A stretch of DNA of 64,000 nt from MPNP01 sp965215545 (GCA_965215545.1 OZ244066.1:496001-560000); one strand, 5' to 3'; shown: positions 15,874-24,831, numbered from the stretch's first letter. Program-made: numbers and translations. The notes: generated by a model from the sequence alone, not told the origin.

Positions 15874-17292
15874 TTAGAGCCAGTCACGAATCCGGTCTTC
15901 ATGGATTGCCTTGCCATTGTACGGATCCCGCATGGGCGGCATGTGGAGACGCCGATCATCAAAGTGGTCTTCGATGGACCAGAGGTTCATGCGCTTGTAG
16001 TCCATGATGCCGATACTGCATGTCCCGGCATTGGTGGCTTCACGGATAGCTTCCTTCGAAGTTACCCTGTCGAGCGTGATGTAACAGCCGATGGCGGCGT
16101 TGTCCCGCTGGATGACATGCAGGAAGTCGTGCAGGTTGCCAAGATTGAACTTGCCGCCTTTGGCTTGAGCCAACGCCAGATCGGAATCCAGATCATCAGG
16201 GCGAACTGCCAGTTTCCCGCGGCCGTCCACCCCGCCATCGCCGACCTGCTTGGTGTTGGGGGCAAAGCCGGGAAGGCGGGTGACGGCCCAACTTTCGAAC
16301 TGGAACGGGTTGTCCTTGGCCATCAAGCGAGCCGAATACATATCGACCGGGATGCCCTTGGCTGGGATGCTCATACCCATGCGCTTTTGCCGAATGAGGT
16401 CAATGGCAAAGGCGGAGATGTCGATACCAATGAAACGTCGGTTGAGGTTACGAGCGGATTCAACTGCCGTGCCGCACCCGCAGAAGGGATCCATGACAAC
16501 ATCGTTGGGGTTGCTGGAAGCACGAATGATGCGGTCAAGGAGTGCAATGGGCTTTTGGGTGGGGTAGCCGACTCGTTCTTTGGATTGAGAGTTTATGTAT
16601 GGAATATCCCATACATCGCGCATATTGACATAATTGAAAACGCCCTTATCGTCTTTAAAAAATTCGGCATTTCCTGCTCCATAATTTATGATCCCTGGCT
16701 TGCGGCTTTTGCTTTTTGTGTAGGCTTTTTCTTTCAGAACATTGAAACATGAATTTGGACCTTTTCCATAAAACAGAATGACATCGTGTTTCTTGGAAAA
16801 ATGATTTTTGCCCGCCCCTCCTGTCCGATAATGCCAAATGACTTCATTCCTGAATCCCCCCCCCCCCCCCTGCTTGACAATAATTTCGTCCATCAAGGCT
16901 TTCAGGTAGTGTGAGGCTGTCGGGTCGCAGTGCAGGTAGATGGAGCCGGTGGGTTTCATGAGGCGGTGCATCTCTGCCAATCTCTCGGCCATGTAGGTGA
17001 GATAGCCAAGCATACCGCACTCGCCCAGCATGGTATGCAGACCAAGAATGGCGCGATGAGCTGGGTGAGCGATGGCATCCAGCCGGTTGGCCGCTGCATC
17101 ATCCCAGACCCATGTGTCGTTGAAGGCGCGGTACTGGGCGTCGATACCCCCGCTTTTGCCAAACAGGACATTGTACTGCGCCTTGGAGTTGAAGGGCGGG
17201 TCGAGATAGATCAGGTCGATGCTCTGATCATCCCAATGTTGCATCCAGTCCAGACAATCTCCGTAGTAGAGTGTGTCCAGGTCGGGACTCAT
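15874..17292 (-). CDS. DNA methyltransferase fused to an Mrr-like nuclease domain
   Basis: 472 aa. Residues about 5-330 are a beta-class DNA methyltransferase: motif IV LIYLDPPFNSKAQYNVLFG (DPPF at 31-34) precedes the SAM motif region VVMDPFCGCGTAVESA and RFIGIDISAFAI. Residues about 340-470 resemble an Mrr-type PD-(D/E)XK nuclease: FESWAVTRLPGF, GDGGVDGRGKLAV (Asp), then LALAQAKGG (QxK). A single-chain restriction-modification enzyme is the natural reading; the target site is unknown. The start at 17292 overlaps the transposase stop (ATGA). A G15 tract (16856-16870) encodes Gly residues between the motifs and is in frame. Confidence 0.85.
   Translation of the reverse strand: MSPDLDTLYYGDCLDWMQHWDDQSIDLIYLDPPFNSKAQYNVLFGKSGGIDAQYRAFNDTWVWDDAAANRLDAIAHPAHRAILGLHTMLGECGMLGYLTYMAERLAEMHRLMKPTGSIYLHCDPTASHYLKALMDEIIVKQGGGGGFRNEVIWHYRTGGAGKNHFSKKHDVILFYGKGPNSCFNVLKEKAYTKSKSRKPGIINYGAGNAEFFKDDKGVFNYVNMRDVWDIPYINSQSKERVGYPTQKPIALLDRIIRASSNPNDVVMDPFCGCGTAVESARNLNRRFIGIDISAFAIDLIRQKRMGMSIPAKGIPVDMYSARLMAKDNPFQFESWAVTRLPGFAPNTKQVGDGGVDGRGKLAVRPDDLDSDLALAQAKGGKFNLGNLHDFLHVIQRDNAAIGCYITLDRVTSKEAIREATNAGTCSIGIMDYKRMNLWSIEDHFDDRRLHMPPMRDPYNGKAIHEDRIRDWL
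16856..16870. repeat. C15 (G15 on the coding strand) tract inside the passenger methyltransferase
   Basis: Fifteen consecutive C on the plus strand. On the coding strand it makes Gly codons between IIVKQ and FRNEVIW, where the relatives have a short GKGN-type loop. In frame as sequenced. Slippage would truncate the enzyme after the DPPF motif. Confidence 0.88.
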
Positions 17293-18275
17293 GCAGCGCA
17301 CTCCTGCGCTCCGCTGTCGAGGCCATTGTCGGCCTTCAGGGCTGCATAGGTCAGCCGCTTGCCCTGCATGCGCTCGACGGTCAGTTCCAGTTGCTGGATC
17401 GTATCGCCCTCGCGCATGTTATGACGGCCAGCGAACTCGTTGATGTAGCGTTGCAGGTGCTTGGGACTCATCTTGTGATAGGTGCCCTTGTAGCCGCGCT
17501 TGAACATCGACCAGAAGGACTCGATGCCGTTGGTGTGGACAAGACCCTTCACATATTCCCCCGATGAATGCTTGACCGACTCGTGATGGAAGCCCTCGAT
17601 GCCCTGATAGCCCTTGTGGTCGTCGGTGTACAAGTCGGAACCCGGGGCGACTGTCTCGGCCACAAAGCCTTGCAGGGTTGCCTTGTCGGTGCTCTCGACC
17701 GTCCGGGCCACGACCGCATTGGTCTCCCGATCCTTGACCCCGGCAACGATTTCCTTGCCGACTGCCCCGCGTCCGGTCATGTCATCCCGCTTCGACTTCG
17801 GCATGTTCTTGCGCTTGCCACCCATGTAGGTCTCATCGGCCTCGGCCGGGCCGGTGAAGAGGGGAAGTCCCGCCTCATAGGTCTTGCGGAGGCGGTGGGC
17901 CAGATGCCAGGCCGATTTCTGGGTGATCTCCAAATCCCGATGCAGTTTCATCGAACTGACGCCCTTGAGACTGGTGGTGACCAGATAGGCAGCGATGGCC
18001 CATGTCTGGTATCCGAGTTTGCTGGACTGCATGACCGTGCCGGTCTTGACGCTGAACCGGGGCTTGTCGGCACAGTCCCGGCAACGATGGGTCATGCTGT
18101 GATGCTTGATGTTGCACTGGACATTGTCCGATCCGCAGTGGGGGCACCGGGGACCATCCGGCCAGACAATCGACTCGATCCATGTGCGGGCAGTTTCGTC
18201 ATCGGGGAACATCCTGAACAACCTGGGCAGGCTGATCGTCTTGCGGTAGTGCTTGCCGGGGGCTTCGTGGGCCAT
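17289..18275 (-). CDS. IS1595-family (ISXO2-like) transposase
   Basis: 328 aa. N-terminal zinc ribbon (CPHCGSDNVQCN ... CRDCADKPRFSV), then the DDE domain: AEADETYMGGKRKNM (first Asp), DLYTDDHKGYQGI (second Asp), VHTNGIESFWSMFKRGYKG (HTNGIESFW signature). Matches the ISXO2/IS1595 group. ATG at 18275 has AAGGAGA 6 bases upstream; its stop overlaps the methyltransferase start, so transposition and modification genes are translationally coupled. All catalytic blocks are intact. Confidence 0.93.
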   Translation of the reverse strand: MAHEAPGKHYRKTISLPRLFRMFPDDETARTWIESIVWPDGPRCPHCGSDNVQCNIKHHSMTHRCRDCADKPRFSVKTGTVMQSSKLGYQTWAIAAYLVTTSLKGVSSMKLHRDLEITQKSAWHLAHRLRKTYEAGLPLFTGPAEADETYMGGKRKNMPKSKRDDMTGRGAVGKEIVAGVKDRETNAVVARTVESTDKATLQGFVAETVAPGSDLYTDDHKGYQGIEGFHHESVKHSSGEYVKGLVHTNGIESFWSMFKRGYKGTYHKMSPKHLQRYINEFAGRHNMREGDTIQQLELTVERMQGKRLTYAALKADNGLDSGAQECAA

Positions 18276-18412
18276 GGTCAGTCTCCTTGTTGCGAGTCTG
18301 ATATATGGCACTTTGCTGTAAATTTCAAGGGGTCAATGGCACCTTTCTCTATTTTTCCCGGCCGCCGGGCCGGAACAAGGCTGGCACTTAGGTATATAAT
18401 CCCCTTTTGTTT

Positions 18413-19279
18413 TATTCGCGCGGCAAGAAATACTTCTGGTCCGATTATCGAATTCCAGTGAGCCAGAAATATCTTGACAGCCATTATCGCCAGTTTGATT
18501 CGCAAGGACGGCGATGCCGAATACGAATAGATCACCGAAAGGAACGTGTTTACTATCCTGCCGATGGGATGATTTGCAATGATTGGTGGACAGAATTTCC
18601 CTATGTCAATTCCCAAGCCAAGGAGCGCCTTGGTTACCCCACCCAGAAACCCACTGCCTTGGTTGAAAGAATCGTTGCCGCCAGCTGTCCACCGAATGGC
18701 GTTGTCATGGACCCCTTTTGTGGTTGCGGTACCACCATTGCCGCTGCCCAGAATTTGGACCGCAGGTGGATCGGCATTGATGTCTGTGTCAACGCCTGCA
18801 AAATCATTGAAGATCGGATTTGCAGCTCGTTTCCGAATTTCCTGTGGGGTGATGTCGAATTCGTAGGCATGCCCCGGACACAGGAGGATGCCAAGGTTCT
18901 GGCCGACCTGGACAAGTTCCGGTTTGAGCGCTGGGCTGCGGCCTTGGTGGACGGTATGGAGCCAAACAAGCGGCAGCGCGGCGACAAGGGCATTGACGGC
19001 TACGGTCGTCTTGCCATTCGCAAAGGCCAGTTCATTGATATCGTGTCACAAGTGAAGGGCGGCGGAACAGGACCGGGTCATGTGCAAGCGTTCAATGGTG
19101 CACGACAGCAAGCTGGTGCCGAGCTGGGTATTTTCACCTGCTTTGAAGACAAGGTTACACAGAATATGAAAGACGCAGCGGCGAGTACAGGCCGCTTTAT
19201 GGATGTTCCGCGAGTCCAGATTTATACCATTGAAGATTATTTTGCGGATCGGACTCCCAAAATGCCCCTCGCTGCCTGA
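18413..19279 (+). pseudogene. Methyltransferase-nuclease fusion, 3-prime part
   Basis: Continues the gene begun at 15118 once the transposon and one copy of the 8-bp duplication are removed (YSRGKKYFWSDYR follows KHDIILF). It carries the remaining methyltransferase motifs (NDWWTEFPYVNSQAKERLGY, PTQKP, VVMDPFCGCGTTIAAAQ, RWIGIDV) and a C-terminal Mrr-like nuclease: FERWAAALVDGMEPNKRQ, GDKGIDGYGRLAI (Asp), DIVSQVKGGG (QxK). Cannot be expressed from its own start as it stands. The downstream flank is the IS1-type transposase. Confidence 0.88.
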
Positions 19280-19339
19280 TTCAAAAATAAAATAAACTAA
19301 TGCTTGACAAAGAGGTTCCGAGAACCTATCTTGTCTGGC

Positions 19340-20224
19340 ATGAACAGATTGTCCACAGAAAAACGCGTCATGATCCTCAACCTGCTGGTTGAGGGAATGT
19401 CCATGCGGTCGATTTCCCGCACCGTCGGGGTCTCGATCAACACCGTCACCAAACTGCTGGTTGCCGCCGGTGAGGCCTGTGCCGCCTACCATGATGAGGT
19501 CGTGCAGGATGTCGAGGCCAAGCGCATCCAGTGCGATGAGATCTGGTCCTTCTGCTATGCCAAGGCAAAGAACGTCGCCAAGGCCAAGGCCGCCCCACAG
19601 GAGGCCGGGGATGTGTGGACCTGGACGGCGATTGATGCCGACAGCCAGCTGATCCTGGCTTGGGAGGTCGGGGATCGGTCAGCACACACAGCCACCAGTT
19701 TCATGGACAATCTGGAACACCGCCTTGCCCACCGTGTCCAGCTGACCACCGATGGCCACCGGGCCTACCTTGAGGCGGTCGACAAGGCCTTTGTCGGCGA
19801 TGTGGACTATGCCATGCTGGTCAAACTCTATGGCGATGATGGAAGAAAGTCACCCGAGCGTAAATACAGCCCATCCGAGTTCAATGGTGCGCGGGTCAAC
19901 GTGATCGAGGGCCAGCCGGATCGGGATCACATCTCGACCAGCTATGTGGAACGCCAGAACCTGACCATGCGAATGTCGATGCGCCGCTTTACCCGGCTGA
20001 CCAATGCGTTCAGCAAGAAGATCGAGAATCACATCCACATGCTCAGCCTCTACTTTGTCCACTACAATTTCGTGCGGATCCACCAGTCCCTGCGCTGCAC
20101 TCCGGCAATGGCGGCTGGTGTGACGGACACGCTGCATGATATGGCGTGGATCGTGGGCCTGATCGATGCGCGGGCCCCCAAGCCCAACCGTCCCAAGACC
20201 TACAGGAAGCGGATTTCAAAGTGA
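19340..20224 (+). CDS. IS1-family-type transposase
   Basis: 294 aa. N-terminal helix-turn-helix (MSMRSISRTVGVSINTVTKLL) and a catalytic region with IQCDEIWSFCYAKAKN, AIDADSQLILAWEVGDRS, TTDGHRAYL and the IS1-type end SYVERQNLTMRMSMRRFTRLTNAFSKK. Full length with no stops. I could not define inverted repeats at its borders. It abuts the nuclease end of the split fusion gene on the left and cuts a Calx-beta-like gene on the right. Confidence 0.85.
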   Translation: MNRLSTEKRVMILNLLVEGMSMRSISRTVGVSINTVTKLLVAAGEACAAYHDEVVQDVEAKRIQCDEIWSFCYAKAKNVAKAKAAPQEAGDVWTWTAIDADSQLILAWEVGDRSAHTATSFMDNLEHRLAHRVQLTTDGHRAYLEAVDKAFVGDVDYAMLVKLYGDDGRKSPERKYSPSEFNGARVNVIEGQPDRDHISTSYVERQNLTMRMSMRRFTRLTNAFSKKIENHIHMLSLYFVHYNFVRIHQSLRCTPAMAAGVTDTLHDMAWIVGLIDARAPKPNRPKTYRKRISK

Positions 20225-20225
20225 T

Positions 20226-20747
20226 ACAGTACCGAAAAATGACAAGATCGCCGGCAGTGGCACGGTGACGTGGGGGCGCGGAGGCAGTGGCAACACGCAG
20301 CCGGGGATTCCGGAGGGGCGGGCCATCTGCTGGGCCGATGACAATCTCGACACCGGTGACACGGAGGTGATGCTCGTCATCGCCAACGGCCCCGGCTACA
20401 CCGTCGACCCGGCGAACAGCAGGCACACCTTCACCATCCGGGACAATGACGACTGCCGCGATCCGGCGGCCACCCCCGGTGGCGTGGTCTACAGGATGAA
20501 CGGCAGTTCGACCTGCATCTGCGCCACCGAGAGCCGGGTGTCCGATGTGCGGCGGGCGCTGACTCCCATCACGCGCCCATTCCGCACGGCCGGCCCGGAC
20601 GGGATTTTCGGCAACGACGACGACGTGACAGAGACCCGGGAATTGACCCCGTCGAGTCCGGGATTCCTCAAACAACTCGCCGCGCAGTTCCACGACCCGC
20701 CCCATCTCTACTGTCCGGACTCGCCCTACAGGGGCCTGCCGGAATGA
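20226..20747 (+). pseudogene. 3-prime fragment of a Calx-beta-like protein
   Basis: The frame entering from the transposase side reads NDKIAGSGTVTWGRGG..., then GDTEVMLVIANGPGYTVDPANSRHTFTIRDNDDC, which resembles the end of a Calx-beta repeat (xFTIxDND). It continues for about 100 residues to the stop at 20747. No start remains, so the 5-prime part was lost, apparently at the IS1-type insertion. Confidence 0.55.
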
Positions 20748-20773
20748 CGGGCGGGGCCTGTCGCCCGACCCAC

Positions 20774-20801
20774 ACCCCCGGGGCGGCCACTCGGTCGCCC
20801 C
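20774..20801. repeat. 28-bp hairpin-forming repeat, copy 1
   Basis: Exactly inverted relative to 24577-24604 and similar to a shorter copy near 24867-24897. Each copy can fold on itself (GGGGCG pairing with CGCCCC) and lies just outside a gene. It may be a terminator-like or REP-type element of the phage-like modules. Confidence 0.6.
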
Positions 20802-20942
20802 GTTCATGTGAAGCGGCCATTGTAGCGGACAAGCGACCCCCGGGCTTGCCCCTCGCAGCCAGGGGGTGTTACACTGCTCCGATCATGATCCTGCCGGGCG
20901 GCCTCCAGCCGGCGCGGCAGCCCCTGGGCAAGGAGACCCACC

Positions 20943-21572
20943 ATGACCCGACTGATGACCCTGATGGCCGCCGCGCTGGTGGCGATCGCAATCGCTGGAG
21001 AGGCGGGGGCGTGCATGTGGACGATGAGTTCCCCCCACCCCATCGGCGGCGGCTGCATTGACGCACGGGCGGATGTCGGCAGGAATGTGTATGTCGGTCC
21101 TGACAGCGCGGTCCATTGGAACACGACAATTTCCGGCAATGTCACCATCACCGGGTCAGAGATTCATTCCAGTGAATCGATGCCGACCACCATTTCCGGC
21201 AATGTCGTCATTCGTGATTCTGACGTGTGGCGAGGAGCCGCCATCTCTGACAACGCCGTCATCAAAAAAGCTTGGATCCATGGCCGTGTGATCGTTTCCG
21301 GAAACGCACAGATCGTTGGGGGGTCAGTTTCGGGTTTTGCAGAGGTCTCCGGAACAGCGCGAGTGAAGAGGGGCGCAACCATCACCGGCAACGGCCAGGT
21401 GGACTGCGGCCGCTGGGTCAACATCACCGTCACCACCGACCGCAGGGGCGAGTGTGGCCGCAACGGGAAAGTCCGCACCCGCGACCGACCGACGGACAGC
21501 AACACCCCGATCAGCCTCGGCGACCTGCTGTCCAACCCCCTCGACCCCGGCAACACCGGCCTCGGCGAGTAA
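20943..21572 (+). CDS. Secreted beta-helix-like protein
   Basis: 209 aa. N-terminal Sec signal (MTRLMTLMAAALVAIAIAGEAGA). The mature part has short repeats around TTISGNVTITGS, TISGNVVIRDS, AISDNAVIKKA, VIVSGNAQIVGG, SGTARVKRGATITGNGQV: alternating ISGN/VxI units about every 18-20 residues, typical of a left-handed beta-helix such as those in polymer-forming or hexapeptide-like proteins. Function unknown. The ribosome site and start (GGAGACCCACCATGACC) recur at the minus-strand gene starting at 24831. The last codons belong to a 38-bp repeat shared with 32588-32625. Confidence 0.7.
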   Translation: MTRLMTLMAAALVAIAIAGEAGACMWTMSSPHPIGGGCIDARADVGRNVYVGPDSAVHWNTTISGNVTITGSEIHSSESMPTTISGNVVIRDSDVWRGAAISDNAVIKKAWIHGRVIVSGNAQIVGGSVSGFAEVSGTARVKRGATITGNGQVDCGRWVNITVTTDRRGECGRNGKVRTRDRPTDSNTPISLGDLLSNPLDPGNTGLGE

Positions 21573-21588
21573 CCGTCTCGATCCCGAC
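21551..21588. repeat. 38-bp direct repeat, copy 1 (second copy at 32588-32625)
   Basis: Spans codons NTGLGE, the stop and bases beyond. The second copy, 11 kb away, also ends a frame in NTGLGE. Confidence 0.8.
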
Positions 21589-21599
21589 TGACACACACC

Positions 21600-21893
21600 C
21601 GCGGACGGCACCCGGCCGGCCGGGTGGGTCTGGTGCATGATCTCCCGCATGGCGTATTTGCCCTGACCGAGGGTGGTGGCGACGACACGAATCTCCTTGC
21701 CGGCGTGGAACAGCGGGTCGCCCGGCGTGAGACTGCGGGCAATCAGGTAGCCAGCCAGGGCCGTCTTGCCGTTCCCCCTGGCCATCGAGATGGCGACGGT
21801 GTGATACTGCGGGTCAAGGGCGTTTCTTATCAACTCCTTCTGAAACGGCAGGAGATCGAGTCCATAATCAACGCCGGATTGTGTGTCATGCAT
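21600..21893 (-). pseudogene. Truncated phage terminase large subunit (second, unrelated copy)
   Basis: The ATG at 21893 (GGAGG 9 bases upstream) begins a terminase ATPase start: YGLDLLPFQKELIRNAL, SMARGNGKTALAGYLIARSL (Walker-A-like), KEIRVVATTLGQGKYAMREI. Similarity ends around 21600, where the frame runs into the antisense of the beta-helix gene. It differs from the terminase at 11882, so two phage modules contributed here. Confidence 0.75.
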
Positions 21894-22186
21894 GGATGAT
21901 GGCCTCCGTATCATGATTGTGCAATTCTCCGTATCATGATCGTGAATTATGATGAATGATACCATGGGCTGCGGTTGCGATTTGGAGCGGGTCGAGAGTG
22001 CACCCACCCCCCGTGGGGGTAGAGGTAAGTCATTGACAGGTCGTGCCCGGGAGCACTACCCTTGGTGCCCACCCGCCGGCCACAGGGAGCACGTCATGAC
22101 AGCCATCGTCCTGGGCGCGGATGCCAAGATAGTGGACACGAACAAGACCGGCTTGCGGACGCATTTTTGTCCCTTGGAGTTCACCG

Positions 22187-24364
22187 ATGCACGATGACCG
22201 CCCCCTGATAGATCCCTCTGCTGACAAGCTCGGGTTTGACGATATCGCGGCCCATCTTACCCGCGCAATCATGGGCGACACTCTGACATCCGGCTTTGTC
22301 TTTGGCATTGAGGGCGCATGGGGATCGGGAAAATCGTCCCTGATCAACCTGACTCTCGAGCACCTGCAGGCAAACTCCACCAAGCCAGAGAGCATTGAGT
22401 TCAGGCCTTGGCTGGTCGGCAAGCGGGAAGACCTTTTCAAAGAGTTGTTTGGCCAGATCTCCGCCGTGATTCACAAAGTCCTGGATGGACCCGATGCTCT
22501 TGATGCCCGGCGACTCCTGAAGATATACACGCATGTGGCATCACAGCTTGCCGGTGTCGCTGAGGTTGCCGAGCTCCTTGAGATTCCGCTGGCGGGCAAG
22601 GCCAAGACCGCCCTCAGATCCACCGGCAGGGTGGCAGGAGGCCTTGCCGAGCAGCCATTGGCCGCTCTCAAGGATGAACTGAAAACAAAGCTCAACCAAG
22701 CCAAGAAGCGAATTGTCATTGTCATCGATGACCTGGATCGGTTGGACCCCGAAGAGGTTGTGGAGGTCCTGAGGCTTGTGCGGGCGGTCGCTGACTTTCC
22801 CAATGTCGTTTATGTCCTGGCGTACGATCCCGGTCGGATTGCCTCACAGCTGAAGAAAGCCCTGCGCATCCATGACCACGACAGCGCCACCTACATGGAA
22901 AAGATTGTCCAGGTCTCGGTCAGCGTCCCCACGCCCATGAGTTTCGACCTTGTCAATTGGTTCAGGGACGAGGCTGCTGAATTGCTGGCAGTAGACATCG
23001 GGATTGATCGGAACAAATACCAGCGGTTCGAGGCTGCGGTGCAAACATGGGCGCCCCTCTGTGTGACGACTCCCCGGGATGTCGTGCGGGCCCTCAATGC
23101 CATCCGGTTGCATGCCGTGCCCGTGAAGGACGCGATCGATCCGGGCGACATGGTTGCCCTGCAGTTGATACGCATCAAGCACCCGGTCCTGTTCCAATGG
23201 GTCGAGGACTATGTCTCGACGCTTGCAAGATGGGGAGACGATTCCATGCTCGCGCGCGGAGCGCCCAAGGAAGGGGCCGCCAACCTCCTTGAGATCATTG
23301 GCCAAAGCTTTGTTCAAAAGACGCGATTCACCCAAGCACTGTCGCAGCTCCTGCCCGGGATCACTCCCCTGTACCAGGAACAAGATGAAAACGATTACAC
23401 CGTTTATCCCCAAAGTTGGTCTGACGCGGAGCGGCGCCCATACTCCCGTGAGAAGCGGCTGGCCAGTGTGGATCATTTCCGTTTCTACTTTGCGTTCTCC
23501 CATCCCGCCGGGCGACTTTCCGATCAAGCTGTAGAGGACTTCATTGCTGCGGCAAGAGAGAACAAGGATACCGCCTTGGAGGGCTTTACAACTCTGGCGG
23601 AGGAACGGCGACCCCAGGGCGGCGTGCTGGCTGAAGTGTTGGTGTCGGAGATTGTCGCCCGCCGCGATCAACTGGATCCCGATACCATCCTCGCAATTTT
23701 CGACGTTCTGGGACGAGGAATGGACATCCTGGCCAGAAATGGTCGATCGTCAGGAGGTTACCCAAGCTTTCTGGCGGGGGACAAAACCTCGATCTTCGGA
23801 TTGATCCAACAGCTTGACGTCCCCCAGCGGAGGACTGCCCTCAAGAATCTTTTCACTGGGAGCTCATCCTATGCCTGGCTCAGTGGAATCATCCGCGATA
23901 CCACATTTGAACACGGTCGTTATGGAAATCGCGCCAAGCCGGTCGAGGAGCGGCTGCTTAATGTGGATGAGTGGGACATGATTGAACGGCTGTATCTGGA
24001 CAGGATCCACAATGAGAAGCCCGAAACACTGCTGCAGACCCCTTACTTCCTCAACGTCCTCTTCTCCTGGTCGCAGCTGGGTAAAGAGAGGGAGGTTCGT
24101 CAGTGGATCGCATTACAATCGGAGACCGATGAAGGGTTCCTGAATCTGCTTGAGAGGATGGGAAATACGCCTAGATCACTAGGCAAGGATCACTATGATT
24201 TGAAACCAACTGATCTTCAAGAATTCTTTGAGAATCTTCATGCGATGGAATCCCGTCTTGCCGGGCTTCTGGACCATCAAGATCCAGAGATTCAAACGAG
24301 AGCAATAACGCTGCATCAAGCACTTGGAGACGGTAAGAATATTCACCACATCTTCATGACCTGA
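22187..24364 (+). CDS. KAP family P-loop NTPase
   Basis: 725 aa. STAND-type KAP NTPase: Walker A GAWGSGKSS (about residues 43-51), Walker B IVIVIDDLDRLDPEEV (about 176-190), NVVYVLAYDP and an ATYMEKIVQVSVSVP segment, followed by a long helical C-terminal half with no further motif I know. No clear transmembrane pair in the KAP insert. KAP NTPases occur in phage-defence islands and are often exclusion-type effectors; the surroundings fit, but a partner is not evident. ATG at 22187 has GGAG 7 bases upstream. Frame intact. Confidence 0.85.
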   Translation: MHDDRPLIDPSADKLGFDDIAAHLTRAIMGDTLTSGFVFGIEGAWGSGKSSLINLTLEHLQANSTKPESIEFRPWLVGKREDLFKELFGQISAVIHKVLDGPDALDARRLLKIYTHVASQLAGVAEVAELLEIPLAGKAKTALRSTGRVAGGLAEQPLAALKDELKTKLNQAKKRIVIVIDDLDRLDPEEVVEVLRLVRAVADFPNVVYVLAYDPGRIASQLKKALRIHDHDSATYMEKIVQVSVSVPTPMSFDLVNWFRDEAAELLAVDIGIDRNKYQRFEAAVQTWAPLCVTTPRDVVRALNAIRLHAVPVKDAIDPGDMVALQLIRIKHPVLFQWVEDYVSTLARWGDDSMLARGAPKEGAANLLEIIGQSFVQKTRFTQALSQLLPGITPLYQEQDENDYTVYPQSWSDAERRPYSREKRLASVDHFRFYFAFSHPAGRLSDQAVEDFIAAARENKDTALEGFTTLAEERRPQGGVLAEVLVSEIVARRDQLDPDTILAIFDVLGRGMDILARNGRSSGGYPSFLAGDKTSIFGLIQQLDVPQRRTALKNLFTGSSSYAWLSGIIRDTTFEHGRYGNRAKPVEERLLNVDEWDMIERLYLDRIHNEKPETLLQTPYFLNVLFSWSQLGKEREVRQWIALQSETDEGFLNLLERMGNTPRSLGKDHYDLKPTDLQEFFENLHAMESRLAGLLDHQDPEIQTRAITLHQALGDGKNIHHIFMT

Positions 24365-24379
24365 TTGCACAAACCTCGA

Positions 24380-24553
24380 TCAATCAACCTCCACCCGCCG
24401 CTTCCGCGCCTCCCTCGCCTCTTCGGCCCGCACCTTGCGACACTCGGCACAGCGGTAGCGGCCCTCGGACGGCTGGCCGCACTCGCGGCACCGGCCATCC
24501 TTGACGCGGGCGGCCCGGATACGGGCAATCGAACGGGCCTGTCGGGTGGGCAT
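24380..24553 (-). CDS. Small zinc-ribbon protein
   Basis: 57 aa. Basic N-terminus (MPTRQARSIARIRAARVKDG) followed by two CxxC pairs (CRECGQ, CAECRK) and an Arg/Glu-rich tail. AGGAGA lies 6 bases before the ATG at 24553. Probably a phage-type or plasmid-type small DNA-associated protein; part of a minus-strand set with the next two genes. Confidence 0.6.
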   Translation of the reverse strand: MPTRQARSIARIRAARVKDGRCRECGQPSEGRYRCAECRKVRAEEAREARKRRVEVD

Positions 24554-24576
24554 GGTCGCTCTCCTCTGTCGGTGAT

Positions 24577-24604
24577 GGGGCGACCGAGTGGCCGCCCCGG
24601 GGGT
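24577..24604. repeat. 28-bp hairpin-forming repeat, copy 2 (inverted)
   Basis: Reverse complement of 20774-20801, located between the genes at 24553 and 24610. Confidence 0.6.
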
Positions 24605-24609
24605 CGGTG

Positions 24610-24831
24610 TCAGGCAGCCAGCTGGCGGCGCAGGTCGCGCTTGGCCTCGGCCAGGCGGGCGGTCCCGAGGTCGATCCAGCCGTTGCCGATGTCGGGCTGG
24701 AACTCGTATTCGGCATAGGCCGGATCGGCATCCAGGCACTTCGTCAGGTCGCCGATCATCTCGCCGTCCCTGAACACATGGCATTCGATCTTGTCGCATT
24801 CGCGGTCGGTCTTGCCGTCGGTGATGGTCAT
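24610..24831 (-). CDS. Small uncharacterised protein
   Basis: 73 aa, starting MTITDGKTDRECDKIECHVF with middle DGEMIGDLTKCLDADPAYAE and a charged helix at the end. AGGAGA lies 6 bases before the ATG at 24831, in a leader identical to the one before 20943. No family recognised. Neighbours suggest a phage-like or plasmid-like cargo set. Confidence 0.6.
   Translation of the reverse strand: MTITDGKTDRECDKIECHVFRDGEMIGDLTKCLDADPAYAEYEFQPDIGNGWIDLGTARLAEAKRDLRRQLAA

Larger units (their letters stand above)
15631..18404 (-). mobile_element. IS1595-family transposon carrying a methyltransferase-nuclease passenger
   Basis: 2,774 bp with perfect inverted ends of at least 23 bp starting GGGGATTATATACCTAAGTG, flanked by an 8-bp direct repeat TTTTGTTT (15623-15630 and 18405-18412). 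It holds a transposase, a methyltransferase-nuclease gene and a 54-codon gene in one minus-strand operon. Passenger genes, including methyltransferases, are known in some IS1595 subgroups. Confidence 0.93.
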
